IMG/VR virus record: IMGVR_UViG_3300044621_001870
Span: 1 to 20,341 of that record
DNA: 20,341 bases
Direction: 5' to 3' (one strand)
Source: a virus
The position numbers and the translations under genes are program-made. Shown here one piece after another: positions 1 through 9,100 of the stretch (positions within the stretch are counted from its first letter, which is position 1; each line of letters starts with the position of its first letter). The notes under the pieces were generated by a model that worked only from the letters and a program-made list of their open reading frames with translations, did not search any database and was not told where the DNA came from.

Positions 1-1535
1 AAGACCAGGCGGCCCGGCATGTCGTTGGCGCCTGGGGTGCCGTCTACTTGGGCATAAATTTCAGCGGCCTTGGTTCTTATGTCTGTACCATCAGCGCCTG
101 CAAAAGCAATGGTTCCTAAATTGTCACCAGATGCAACAATAGTGCTACTACCTACAAGAGTTCCTCTAGTTCTTGCAAAATAAAAATAAGGGCCATCATT
201 TGCTGCAGATGCGCTATTTTGAATAGCAGATACACTTCCGGGAACAGTAGAAGTCCCCTCAAAGGTACTGGACAATGTATAGCCAACAGCAGAGTCCCCC
301 TGAGGCACACCTACGCGAGCAGTAGAATTCCCCACCAACAGCCTGCCGGAGCTGTCGATGCGGGCGCGTTCGGCTGAGCCTTGGAGGAAACCAATTGGCG
401 CCGTGTTGCCTTCCGATTGCAGGGCAAAGCCACTTCCGGTCCAGTTACCAGATACACCCGCGGGCAGCACGGTAAAGGTGCCGGTACTTGTGGCACGCAT
501 GGATCCAGTGAAAGATCCGTTGCCGTTTACATCTAGGGCGTAGCTAGGGCTTGTGGTGCCGATACCTACGCGGTTATTCGTCGCATCGACGTGCAGCGTG
601 TTGGTATCAACGGTTAAGTTGCTGTCAAATACTGCAGCACCAGTGACATCCAGTGTGCCTGGGATGTCTACGTTACTAGTCCATTCGACACCCGTGCCTG
701 CCGCGTCGGTTTGTAGCAGTTGTCTGGCAGCACCATCGGCGAGCTTGCTGACGGCAATCTCGGCTGTGGCACTGATGTCACCGTCAACGATGGTGGCATC
801 GACGATATTGCTACTGGTGACCGTGCCGCTGGCAATCATCGTGCCAGTTACCGTGCCGGTGTCGCCGGTTGTTACCACCGTGCCAGTGGTGTCGGGCAGG
901 GTGATGGTGCGGTCGGCGGTGGGATCCACCACGGCAATGGTGGTCTCGAAGCCGTTGGCGGTCGCACCCTCAAAACTCAGGCTACCGGCGGTGCCGATCT
1001 CGAGGTTGCCGGTGACAACGCCGCCAGTCAGGGGTACTGCAGCAGCGGCCAAGTCGTAGGCAGCTTTGACTGCCGTGCTCGAAGCAATCGTGGTAGCGCT
1101 GGTGGTGCTGGTGCTATCCGAGAGCTTGGATTGCAGGCCGGCGGGTGTTACGGCGCGGGCGGTGTCACTGCCGGTTTGGGTTTCGGCGTTGGTGGCCAGT
1201 TCCAGCAGACCTTGGACGGTGGTGCTGCCGGAAGGAGTGGTGTTCTGCCAAGCTGAGCCATCCCAGATCTTGACGCCCACGGGAGTAAGGCTCGTGTCCA
1301 GCCACACTTCGCCGGTGCTGTTGCCGGTGCTGCCGCCGCTGCCGGGGGTGGCATTTGGGGCGGTCGTGCCAACGTGAACTGGGCCGATTTTGATAATCGT
1401 GGCGCCAGTGGAGTCCTTGAAGAACAGCCCCGGAGAGGTTGCGTTCGTGTTGAGCGCGATTTGACCGTCGGCAATGGCGGTTGTGGGGCGCTTGTTCGCG
1501 GTGCTCGAACGCAGACTCTTATGGGTAGATGCCAT
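1..1535 (-). CDS. Tail fibre protein, 5' part only (runs off left edge)
   Basis: I translated this frame by hand from the ATG at 1535; it stays open for 511 codons to base 1, so the C-terminus is missing. A GGAG lies 8 bases before the ATG. The N-terminus resembles cyanophage fibres, with ATSPGLFFKDSTGA and GPVHVGTTAP near residues 35-60. A WLD...IWDGSAWQ module follows near 75-100. TARAVTPAGL plus a segment ending AVKAAYDLA (about 125-160) resembles the phage tail fibre repeat (Phage_fiber_2). VGIGTTSPSYALDV (about 330-345) and RIDSSGRLLVGN (about 393-404) are typical of trimeric fibres, which often end in a self-cleaving S74 chaperone; that end would lie outside the window. VDGTPGANDMPGR is near the edge. 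Likely role: distal fibre for host recognition. Base composition becomes AT-rich near the left edge. Confidence 0.88.
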   Translation of the reverse strand, partial: MASTHKSLRSSTANKRPTTAIADGQIALNTNATSPGLFFKDSTGATIIKIGPVHVGTTAPNATPGSGGSTGNSTGEVWLDTSLTPVGVKIWDGSAWQNTTPSGSTTVQGLLELATNAETQTGSDTARAVTPAGLQSKLSDSTSTTSATTIASSTAVKAAYDLAAAAVPLTGGVVTGNLEIGTAGSLSFEGATANGFETTIAVVDPTADRTITLPDTTGTVVTTGDTGTVTGTMIASGTVTSSNIVDATIVDGDISATAEIAVSKLADGAARQLLQTDAAGTGVEWTSNVDIPGTLDVTGAAVFDSNLTVDTNTLHVDATNNRVGIGTTSPSYALDVNGNGSFTGSMRATSTGTFTVLPAGVSGNWTGSGFALQSEGNTAPIGFLQGSAERARIDSSGRLLVGNSTARVGVPQGDSAVGYTLSSTFEGTSTVPGSVSAIQNSASAANDGPYFYFARTRGTLVGSSTIVASGDNLGTIAFAGADGTDIRTKAAEIYAQVDGTPGANDMPGRLV

Positions 1536-1572
1536 TCCCTTAACTCCGGCCGGACGGGATTACACCAGTAGT

Positions 1573-1743
1573 TTAATACTCGCCGTCATCGAGGACGACA
1601 TCGTAGGTCTCGAAGACGTAGGTGAAGTCGCGCCAGGCCGTGTAGTAGTTGGGTGCCTGCACTTTCAGCAGTACGTCCCCAGGCTGGCCGCCGATGGGGA
1701 CGTTTTCGGCGCTGTAAACAAAGGACTCTGTGCGGTGTGACAT
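1573..1743 (-). CDS. Small 56-aa protein between the two fibre genes, function unknown
   Basis: A short reading frame starts at an ATG that directly follows the fibre stop (TAAATG) and ends at TAA, 37 bases before the next fibre gene. The product begins MSHRTESFVYSAENVPIGG, is acidic and aromatic towards the end (YYTAWRDFTYVFETYDVV) and finishes LDDGEY. There is no signal peptide or membrane segment. The abutting start suggests translation coupled to the upstream fibre. Its place between two fibre genes suggests a fibre accessory, adaptor or assembly role, but that is inference from context only. I do not recognise the family. Without this frame the 208 bases between the two fibre genes would be empty, which is unusual in so compact a cluster. 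Confidence 0.6.
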   Translation of the reverse strand: MSHRTESFVYSAENVPIGGQPGDVLLKVQAPNYYTAWRDFTYVFETYDVVLDDGEY

Positions 1744-4698
1744 TTAGTAAGTCCCATCGTCCACGACTCCAATGGACATGGCGCCGGTGCTGTTATCAAC
1801 AAGGACTTCGGTGGATTCAAGGACCGTGCCGATTTGGCTGGTGGTGGCGATTTGGGCGCGACCCCACAGCAGCACCAAGGCATCGCGAACGTCGGTCACC
1901 CCCGTCATGTCGGGAGTGAAGTACGTGCCGTCGCTCAGAATGTCGTAGTCGTTGAAGGTGCCGGTGGCGCCAGAAACAACGGCAATCTTTGTCCAGTTGG
2001 CGCCAGTGCCTTGGCTGAGTACCCAGTCGCCCGCGGCCAGGGAGACGGTGGGGGCTGGCGTGGTGCCGGTACCAGCAGTGGTGGCAATCAGGTAGACGCC
2101 GTTGTTTTGTGGGTTGGGGGCCGTCAGCGATTGGCCGATGGTCAGGCCGGCCTCGGTGCCGTACTGGTTCAGGCTGACGACGAGGTTGGTTGAGGCGTTG
2201 TAGGTGCCGCCAAAACGCAGGTTGAGTTGGGTGGGTGAGCCATAGCCCACAAGCAGCCAGTAGCCGTTGGGGGTGGGGCTGACGGTGCCGATCCAGATGT
2301 AGGCGGAGCGGTCGGATGGGTTGACCCACCACTGGCCAGCGAACTCGGGGGTGGGGGCTGATTCGCTGACTTGGGCGATGCCGTAGTCGGCCAGTTGGGC
2401 TGCAGTAACGCTGTTGGCAGCCAGGAACTCACCAGTAAAGGTGCCGGTGGTTATTTTGCTGGCGTCCAGGCTGGGGACATCGGCAGCGGTCAGGTTTGCG
2501 CCAGTGCTGATATGGCCTTGGGCGTCAACCGTGACTTTGGTGTAAACGCCAGGGCTGACGATGTTGGTGTGATTGAGGACGCCGCCAGCGGCAACGGTCA
2601 GGCCGGTGCCGGGTTGGATGGCGCCGTTCGTACCCGCAGCTGCAACCGGGAGGTCAGCTGCGACAAGGGCACGGAAGCCAGGCGTGGTGGCCGAGCCAGT
2701 CGTTGGGCCGGCAAAAACGGTGTTGGCGTTTTGGTTTTCGAGGCCGGTGGTGATGGTGGCGACACCGGCTGCACTGACCGAGGCGCTGAATGTCAGCGGG
2801 GTGCCGTCGGTAAAGGCGAAGCTTTGGACGCCTGCCTGTTGTTGCCAGGCTGTGCCGTCCCAGACGTAGGTGAAGCCTGTGTTGGTGTTGAACCACTGCT
2901 GGCCTTCAAATTCACCGCTGCCGCTGGGGGCGTTGCCCGAAACAACGGTGCTGGAGTCGGCGGCCAATTTGGCGCCAGTGACGGAGGCAGTACCGAGTTC
3001 GTCGGTGGTGACTGCGCCAGTGGCGATTTTGGCGGTTGTTACCGCGTCGGTCGCGATGCTTGCGGCGAAACTGCCGCTGCCGCTGCCGGTGACATCACCA
3101 GTCAGGGTGATGGTCTGGTCGCCGGTGTTGGTGCCAGAGCTGGTGCCGCTGAAGGTGCCGCTGAAGGTGCCGTCTTGTGTGGCGAGCGTCCCAAGGCCGA
3201 GGGTGGTGCGTTGGGCGGCCGCGTCTGCGTCGTCCAGCAATGCGCGACCGGCGCTGGTGCAGGCGATTTCCTCTACGGCGCCGGCACCAGCAGAGGAGCG
3301 ACCCAGCAGTTTGTCGGTGTCGGTAACATTTTGAATCTTGGCGTAAGTAACACCGCCATCGGCGACTTTTGCGGTAGTTACAGCAGAATCTGCGAGTGCT
3401 GTTGCATCGACTGCGCCAGCGGCTAGTTTGTCAACAGTAACGGCGTCGTCTGCGATCTTTGCCGTGGTAACGGCGTTGTTAATGATTTGGCCGGTGGCAA
3501 CTGCATCAACTGCAATCTGGGTTGAAGTAATAGATGCGTCGGTTAGTTTTGCACCTGGAACGCTGCCGTCGGCCAGATTTAATTTGGCATAGGTAATTTG
3601 CGTATCAGCAATCTTAACTGCCGTTACAGCGCCATCACCGAGTTTAGTTTCGGTAACGGATTCAGAAGCCAGTTTGCCTTCAGTTACCGCTAAAGCAACA
3701 ATGGAAGCTGTGTCAACTGCATCGTCCGCTAACTCCGCTGCACCAACCGCGTTGTCGGCAATAGCGTCAGCTGTGACAGAGCCGGATGCAAGCTGAGTTG
3801 CCGTTACTGCGGCGTCAGCAATCTTTGCCGTAGTGACTGAATCGTCAATTAGTTCATCTGTGCCAACACTACCGGCTGCCATTTGAGTGACAGCGATCGA
3901 ATCGGTCGCAATCTTGGAAGCTGGGATGCTGCCGTCGGCCAGGTTTAACTTGCCGTAAGCAATGGTTGTATTAGCGATCTTGTCGTTGGTAACTGCGCCG
4001 GCACCGAGCTTGGTTTCGGTGACAGCGCCAGCAGCGAGCTTGGCGTCGGTTACGGCGAGGGCGGCGATGGCTGCAGTGTCAACTGCGTTGTCCGCTAGTT
4101 CCGCTGCGCCAACCGCGTTGTCGGCAATGGCTGCTGCATCGACAGCGCCAGCTTGAAATTTGCTGGAGGTGATGGTGCCGTCCGCAATCTTGGCTGCGGT
4201 AACGGCACTATCAGCGATGGCGGCCGTGCCGAGGCCAGCAGCATCGATTTTGGCTGTGGTGACTGCGTTGGCGGCAATCTTGCCGGTGGTGACCGCCAGG
4301 TCTTCGATGCCGGCGGTGGGGGCGATGACCTGCTGGAATACGCTGCCATCCCAGACACTTAGGTATTTGGTTGTGCTGCTGACGTGGCCGCGACCTTCAA
4401 AGTTGTCGGTGCTGGGGGCCGTGGGGCCGTAGTTGATGCTGGAGTCGTTAGCTAGTTTGGCGGCTGTGATCGCGTCATCAGCCAGCGCGGTGGTGCCGAG
4501 TTTGGTGGCGCTGCTTTGGTTAAGTTTGCTGAGGTCGATGCTGGAGTTGTCGGCCAGGGTTGCGCCAGCCTCGAACAGGTCTTTGGCGCGGACTTTTTTG
4601 GTCTCGCTGGCCGAGATGTCAACGATGGGCAGCACGTCCGTTGCTGCCACGTCAGCTTCGTTGAGCTGCGTAAGCTGGGTAATGCGCTGGTCGGCCAA
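1744..4698 (-). CDS. Long repetitive tail fibre protein (984 aa)
   Basis: Probable receptor-binding fibre. The start is TTG at 4698; no earlier start is available in frame, a GAGG lies 9 bases upstream, and the product then begins MADQRITQLTQLNE with LPIVDIS near residue 25, a common N-terminal attachment region in cyanophage fibres. Residues about 130-455 are decapeptide repeats of the type DxAVTTAKIA, listed separately. After these come AAAQRTTLGLGTLATQDG and SGTNTGDQTITLTGDVTGSG, both common fibre motifs. Three copies of a module with a W/Y-rich core (WDGSVFQQV, YVWDGTAWQQ, YIWIG) flank the repeats. The C-terminal part contains NNGVYLIATTAGTG and GDWVLSQGTGANWTKI, a likely beta-rich head. 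It follows the tail-tube-like gene at 4737 after 38 bases and ends against the ATG of the 56-aa gene. Confidence 0.9.
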   Translation of the reverse strand: MADQRITQLTQLNEADVAATDVLPIVDISASETKKVRAKDLFEAGATLADNSSIDLSKLNQSSATKLGTTALADDAITAAKLANDSSINYGPTAPSTDNFEGRGHVSSTTKYLSVWDGSVFQQVIAPTAGIEDLAVTTGKIAANAVTTAKIDAAGLGTAAIADSAVTAAKIADGTITSSKFQAGAVDAAAIADNAVGAAELADNAVDTAAIAALAVTDAKLAAGAVTETKLGAGAVTNDKIANTTIAYGKLNLADGSIPASKIATDSIAVTQMAAGSVGTDELIDDSVTTAKIADAAVTATQLASGSVTADAIADNAVGAAELADDAVDTASIVALAVTEGKLASESVTETKLGDGAVTAVKIADTQITYAKLNLADGSVPGAKLTDASITSTQIAVDAVATGQIINNAVTTAKIADDAVTVDKLAAGAVDATALADSAVTTAKVADGGVTYAKIQNVTDTDKLLGRSSAGAGAVEEIACTSAGRALLDDADAAAQRTTLGLGTLATQDGTFSGTFSGTSSGTNTGDQTITLTGDVTGSGSGSFAASIATDAVTTAKIATGAVTTDELGTASVTGAKLAADSSTVVSGNAPSGSGEFEGQQWFNTNTGFTYVWDGTAWQQQAGVQSFAFTDGTPLTFSASVSAAGVATITTGLENQNANTVFAGPTTGSATTPGFRALVAADLPVAAAGTNGAIQPGTGLTVAAGGVLNHTNIVSPGVYTKVTVDAQGHISTGANLTAADVPSLDASKITTGTFTGEFLAANSVTAAQLADYGIAQVSESAPTPEFAGQWWVNPSDRSAYIWIGTVSPTPNGYWLLVGYGSPTQLNLRFGGTYNASTNLVVSLNQYGTEAGLTIGQSLTAPNPQNNGVYLIATTAGTGTTPAPTVSLAAGDWVLSQGTGANWTKIAVVSGATGTFNDYDILSDGTYFTPDMTGVTDVRDALVLLWGRAQIATTSQIGTVLESTEVLVDNSTGAMSIGVVDDGTY
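3331..4305 (-). repeat. Fibre shaft: 32 decapeptide repeats within a 366-bp super-repeat
   Basis: Reading the fibre protein in tens gives about 32 successive units of the pattern [D/N/A]-x-[A/S]-[V/I]-T-x-x-K-[I/L]-A, such as DSAVTAAKIA, DDSVTTAKIA and NNAVTTAKIA. Two units carry two extra residues (KLNLA). Twelve units form a higher-order repeat: DNAVGAAELA, ALAVTxxKLA, ETKLG, YxKLNLA and DGS[IV]P recur in the same order 122 residues later. In DNA the offset is 366 bp (for example AACTGC at 4081 and at 3715). About 2.6 super-repeat copies are present and have diverged. The regular period with small polar and beta-branched residues suits a trimeric beta-structured shaft; that fold is inference. 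Confidence 0.9.
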
Positions 4699-4736
4699 CT
4701 TACGGAGCCTCGCGAAACGACAATTCTTAGGCCAGT

Positions 4737-5609
4737 CTAGTCTGTGACTTCTGTTAGCAGGAAGTCCAGGTTCTGCTGCAGCCGCAGGCGGTCGGTGTCT
4801 TCCTTAAGGATGTAACCGGAAGGCTCACCGATTAGTAACTTGATTTCGCCAGTGGTAACAAAGTCAATCGCGCAGTTAATGGTTTGATCTGTGGCTACTT
4901 CAATTCCGGTGCGTGTGATTGCTGCTTGAAACTCGTAGTAAATATCTTGTGTTCCCGCATATACGTCGTTTTCCGTTAGCTGCAAATAACAGTCAAACTC
5001 GCTACCGATGTCGGTGCGATTGATGAGTTGCAGCATCAAAAGCGAGTTTTCAACTAGGCCGCTGTTGGTGGTATTAAAAATGCAATCGATGGAGCCGGAG
5101 CCGCTGATTAGGCCGGCTGAGTACATGCGCTGGAAGCGGTCGGACATCGTGGTTGTCACGAGCGCCTCGCGATCTGTATTGAAGGTGTAGCCCTTCACAT
5201 CGCCAAGCACACGTTCCACTGATCCGTAGATCTGCACGGAAATGGGAAGTGCATCTCCAGTGAAAGCCTCTAGTGGGTACTCCACTGAACGGTCGTTGTT
5301 GATGGCGGCGCTAAACGTCTCGAATAAGCGGATACCACCGATAGCGTTGATGTTGCAGTAAGCAACAACCTCTTGCTGAGTATCTCCCCCGCCGTCAGGC
5401 CAAGTGGAGGCAGGCAAAAAGTCCAGACCGCGGGAATCGGTGGTACGAATTACAAGCTGGTCTCCTGTAAGAAGATTCTCAACCGAACCGTCAAAGCCGA
5501 AGCGGTTGAGGGTTGTATTTACGTCCGCAGGCAATACAGAACTGGTGAACGTACCAGCTGCCTTACGGCGCAGTTTGATTTTGCCGTATTGCCCTAGGAA
5601 GTAGGTCAT
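4737..5609 (-). CDS. Tail protein with a divergent tail-tube-like C-terminal half (290 aa)
   Basis: The ATG overlaps the preceding stop by four bases (ATGA), so translation is coupled to the tail-tube-like gene at 5606. I do not recognise a named family. Residues about 140-260 follow the same order of motifs as the tube proteins encoded at 5606 and 13725: EALVTTTMSD (148-157) for the strand with the TTT core, SGSGSIDCIF (169-178) for the GxGxATVxY strand, and a closing pair near 228-256 (AAITRTGIEVAT, AIDFVTTGEI) matching the YITSASMQVSTGE / INFTVDGPF strands. The N-terminal half is extra and contains LTGDQLVIRTTDS, loosely like the GDPVKFRVINS segment of the major tail protein. Likely a structural protein near the tail tip or fibre junction. 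The tail-tube relationship rests on motif order only. Confidence 0.75.
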   Translation of the reverse strand: MTYFLGQYGKIKLRRKAAGTFTSSVLPADVNTTLNRFGFDGSVENLLTGDQLVIRTTDSRGLDFLPASTWPDGGGDTQQEVVAYCNINAIGGIRLFETFSAAINNDRSVEYPLEAFTGDALPISVQIYGSVERVLGDVKGYTFNTDREALVTTTMSDRFQRMYSAGLISGSGSIDCIFNTTNSGLVENSLLMLQLINRTDIGSEFDCYLQLTENDVYAGTQDIYYEFQAAITRTGIEVATDQTINCAIDFVTTGEIKLLIGEPSGYILKEDTDRLRLQQNLDFLLTEVTD

Positions 5610-6100
5610 GCGTCAACGAGTTCACGGAACGGCCCGTCAACAGTAAAGTTGATCGCTACGGACGACAATTCGCCAGTGGAGACCTGCATCGATGCGCTGG
5701 TGATGTAGGCGTTAAAGGCGATGTCGTCCTTGATGTCGGTGCCGACACCGGCGGTGGTTCCAACACGCAGGACGATACCAACTCGATCGGCTTCGGTCAC
5801 ACCAGCAACGCTGGTCTTCATGACTTTGCTGAGAAATTGGTCGAACTGCACACCGGGCTCGGTGCTAGTGGTACCTTCGCGGCGGTAGTACAAGACAGTG
5901 GCGCTGCCGGTAGAGCTGACAGCTCCAGGGGTGAAGGTCTTTACGGCGGTGTCAACCGTGGTGGTTTCCAGCAATTCCATGGTCGTTTCTAGGGACCAAT
6001 CGCGGAGTTTCAATGCTTGCTGCGAGGAAGTCACCGACACACCGCCTGTGCCATCGGGGATCAGGTATAGCGCTCCCGTCCGCCCAGTGAAAAAAGCCAT
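5606..6100 (-). CDS. Second tail-tube-like protein (164 aa)
   Basis: This protein matches the major tail protein encoded at 13725 along its whole length without that protein's insertion. Shared features are TGALYLIPDGTGG (8-20, against SGALYYKPAGTNG), DWSLE (34-38, against SWSFE), GSATVLYY (65-72, against GTATVYVT), and DIAFNAYITSASMQVS (126-141, against SIAMDAVLISASLNVN) followed by VAINFTVDGPF (148-158, against VEITFRPAGVP). It is therefore very likely a beta-sandwich tube-type subunit. A distal ring or spacer at the tail tip is one possible role, since the gene lies after the hub gene. An AAGGA precedes the ATG by 8-9 bases, and the stop overlaps the next start. Confidence 0.85.
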   Translation of the reverse strand: MAFFTGRTGALYLIPDGTGGVSVTSSQQALKLRDWSLETTMELLETTTVDTAVKTFTPGAVSSTGSATVLYYRREGTTSTEPGVQFDQFLSKVMKTSVAGVTEADRVGIVLRVGTTAGVGTDIKDDIAFNAYITSASMQVSTGELSSVAINFTVDGPFRELVDA

Positions 6101-6126
6101 GGGTGCAATCCTTCAATGTGCCTATC

Positions 6127-9100
6127 CTAGCTGCGCACTGTAAATGCAGTGTCGCTGAAGTCTGCCAGCAGCGATTGCCCGTCTGTTGTACAGGGGTAGA
6201 TAGTGGCGCGGACTGTGGTTTCGCCTTCCTCGTCCATTTGCACTTCGCTCACGCGGAAGACGCGCCTGGATGTTGCTTCCACACCCAACACAAACAGGAA
6301 ACCTTCGTACGGCCGGAGGGCGTCGGATCGTCCGTTCGCGATCTGGACATTGGAGAGGTTCACTAAGCCCCGGTCACTGCGGTAAAGCTTGAAGTTGTAG
6401 GTGCCGTTGATGACGGTGTTGTCGAGGGGGGTGTTGAGCGTGCCATCGGTTGCGATGACGCCTGTGCGGATGGCGTCCCAGCTGTTTTGGCCGATATCCA
6501 CGTAGATGTAGGCGCCAGGGGAGATGGGATCGGAGGTTGGGTAGGTCTTGAACTCGATGGCCTGGCGGATGTAGCGGCGGGTGTTGCAGATCAGCTTGCC
6601 GAACAGGATGGCCTGATCGAGGTTCGAGACGTAGGCCGATAGGTCGAAGGTCTGGCGGATCGCGTCGGCTTCGAGGGTGTCCTTGCGTTGGATGTCAACG
6701 GACCGTTTTTTGGCGAATACGGCGTCGGTCGGGACTTCGGTGTAAATGATGGTCGCGATCATGTCTTGGACGTTGGAGCCGTAGTCGAGAAACTCTTCCT
6801 TGTAGGAGTCCTCGAGGATGTTGCCCGTGTTGAAGATGGCGCTGACGTTCACCGTGCGGGTGATGGCGCCTGTTGTGGCGTCGTAGGGCACTGCAGGCAC
6901 CAGTGTTTCACGACCGCCGATGCGGGCAAACTCCAAGAGGTTGAAGGGCGCGACTTCAACCCAGAACTCGCGCCAGCTGCGGGGGCTTGCAATCACGCAG
7001 TCCATGAACAGCTTGTTGCGGATGCAGAAGCGCTTGGTGATGGCGAGCTGGCGCACGTCAATACCGCTAGCTACGGCGTAGTTGCCGATGCCGTCTTCCT
7101 TGTCGAGAACCGTGTCGAGGAAAATGTCGGGTGCCAGGCTGCTGGCACCGTTTGGTGTTGCCGGGTAGTAGGAGTAATTGGTGCTGCCCCAGGGGCGGTT
7201 TTGTTCGTCAACGCCTGACGTGCGGATGCGTCGAACAGAGCGGCCTTGGGTGGCAAAAACACTGAAGGATCGTAGGTCTTGGATGGTCTTGCCGGAGTAG
7301 GCGTTGAAGCCGAACAAAGCAAGGTTTTGGTACAGCCGGCGAATGATTACGTTGCGGCTGTTGCGTTGGTCGTAATCCGTAAAGGGTTGGGCTAGTTGTT
7401 CCGTGACTGCCGTGATGGCAAACTCTGGGCCGTTGTCAAAAGAGAACTGGATCTGGGTGTCGGCGCTGTAATTGAACAGGTCCCATTCGTTGATGCCGGT
7501 TGGGTTATTGTTGTAAGGGGGGAAATTGCCGTTGGCGGCACTGATGACCCGGCCTACAAACTGGATGTTGGGTGTAGTGGCTTGGCCGCTGCGCAGCGCG
7601 TAAGGTGTTAGGGACTGTGTGACGGCAGCGCCGCTATTTTCAAGGTAGTAGAAGGTATTGTTTACGGCGGTCTCGGCTATGGGATCGCTGATGGGCTCTA
7701 GCTCAAAAGCCCAGTTGGTGGCGTTGCTGGGATTGGTGGTGCCGCTATTGAATTTGAAGAACACGAAGTTTTCGTTATCGGCTGCGCGGCGGAGTGCAAA
7801 GATTGCTGGGATGGTGACCCACTGGGTCTGTCCGACCTCGCGGTAGCGGACTTTGAACATGGCCACCCGCATCTTGATGCCGTTGTCGCTTACGGGGTAA
7901 CCCGCACGGCGGCCGCTGCCGTATTCCTGCTGGCGGCCGCTAATGCGTTTGAACACCAGCGCTTTCAGGGCAAAGTCAACAATGTGGCAGGAGCTGAGGG
8001 TTTCGTACTGAGCAGCGGCGACACGTACCAGGGCTTTTGTGTAGAAAATGTCGTCTTGTTTGCCGGTGGCGTTTAACGCATCGTCAAGGACGCCATAGCG
8101 GCGGAGTAATGCGGCTTCGGCGTTTGATAAATCGCGCTTCTTTGTGTAGCCAGTTAGGACGCTGACAGTCCTGTACCAGTAGCTCAGGTTGGGGCCGCCG
8201 TACACGAAGTAGTATTGCCAGCCGTCGCCTGGAGGCTTGGGTGAGGTTGCCGGGCTGGTTTCGCGCTTGGATACGTAGCTCGCTGTGAATATTTCTTTGC
8301 TGTCGGCGAGTTCATAGGCAGATGTGATATTTTCGCGCTGGTCTTCGTTGAGCAGACTTAAAGCGGTTGGGCGAAGGCGGTTGTATTCTTCACGTTCTGC
8401 TGCCGTGATTGAGCCTGTCGTAGTTTCAATGTTTGCTGCTGCGTAGATGGCTGAGGGGCCGCGACCGGCCTCGATGCACTGAAGTTTGACTACAACACTG
8501 GCTTCATCGATGGAGGTGTTGGAGATCGAGATGACTTTGAAGCGGGCGGTGCCCAACTTGAAAATTCCAGCCGAATCAAAGACGCTGATCAAACTGCGAC
8601 GGGCATCTTTTGCTTCGCGTGTTACGTCGGAATCACCTCCGTTTTCTTCGGTAGAGGCAAAGGTCAGACTTAGAACCTGATTGACGGTAATTTGCGGATT
8701 TGTGCCAGCGGTCCAGGTGAGGCCGGTGGCTGTAATGCCGAGGTTTGCGATGGCAATGTCGCCAACGGAGTTGCGTACATAAACTTCGACGTTCAGCGGG
8801 ACTACCCCGTAAATGCCGAAGGTGTTGGAGGTTGTGGGGGAGTACGCCTGACTGAAGCCGTCAGTTCTTGTGTTTTCTGTGCTCGGCTGGATGCGATAGG
8901 GGTTGTCGGTGAGTTTGCCGTACGCGGTGGGGTCGGATGCTTCTGCGTCTTGTAGTTCGTGTTGGCGCTGCAGGAAACCGGTTCCTGTCGGATTGAAGTA
9001 CATCCACAGGTTTTCCGTGATCAGATCGCGGACAGGCGTCTGGCCGAAGGCGCTTTTGTTTTGGTCGATGGCGGTGATGGCACCACCGCTCAGCATCAAC

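Noticed and set aside
553-1256. Overlapping plus-strand frames opposite the second fibre gene
   Set aside because: The minus-strand frame carries clear fibre motifs; the plus frames have low-complexity V/P/S/T or G/A sequence typical of shadows.
1540-1572. Terminator before the second fibre gene (CTCCGGCCGGACGGG)
   Set aside because: It is only a short CCGGCCGG palindrome without a usable loop or a U-run.
2371-3426. Plus-strand open frame of 351 codons over the long fibre
   Set aside because: The repetitive, Gly/Ala/Cys-rich product mirrors the antisense of the fibre repeats; all neighbouring real genes are on the other strand.
3331-4305. Could the regular repeats be a CRISPR array?
   Set aside because: The repeats are in-frame coding units of 30 bp with no spacers of unrelated sequence and no conserved palindromic repeat.
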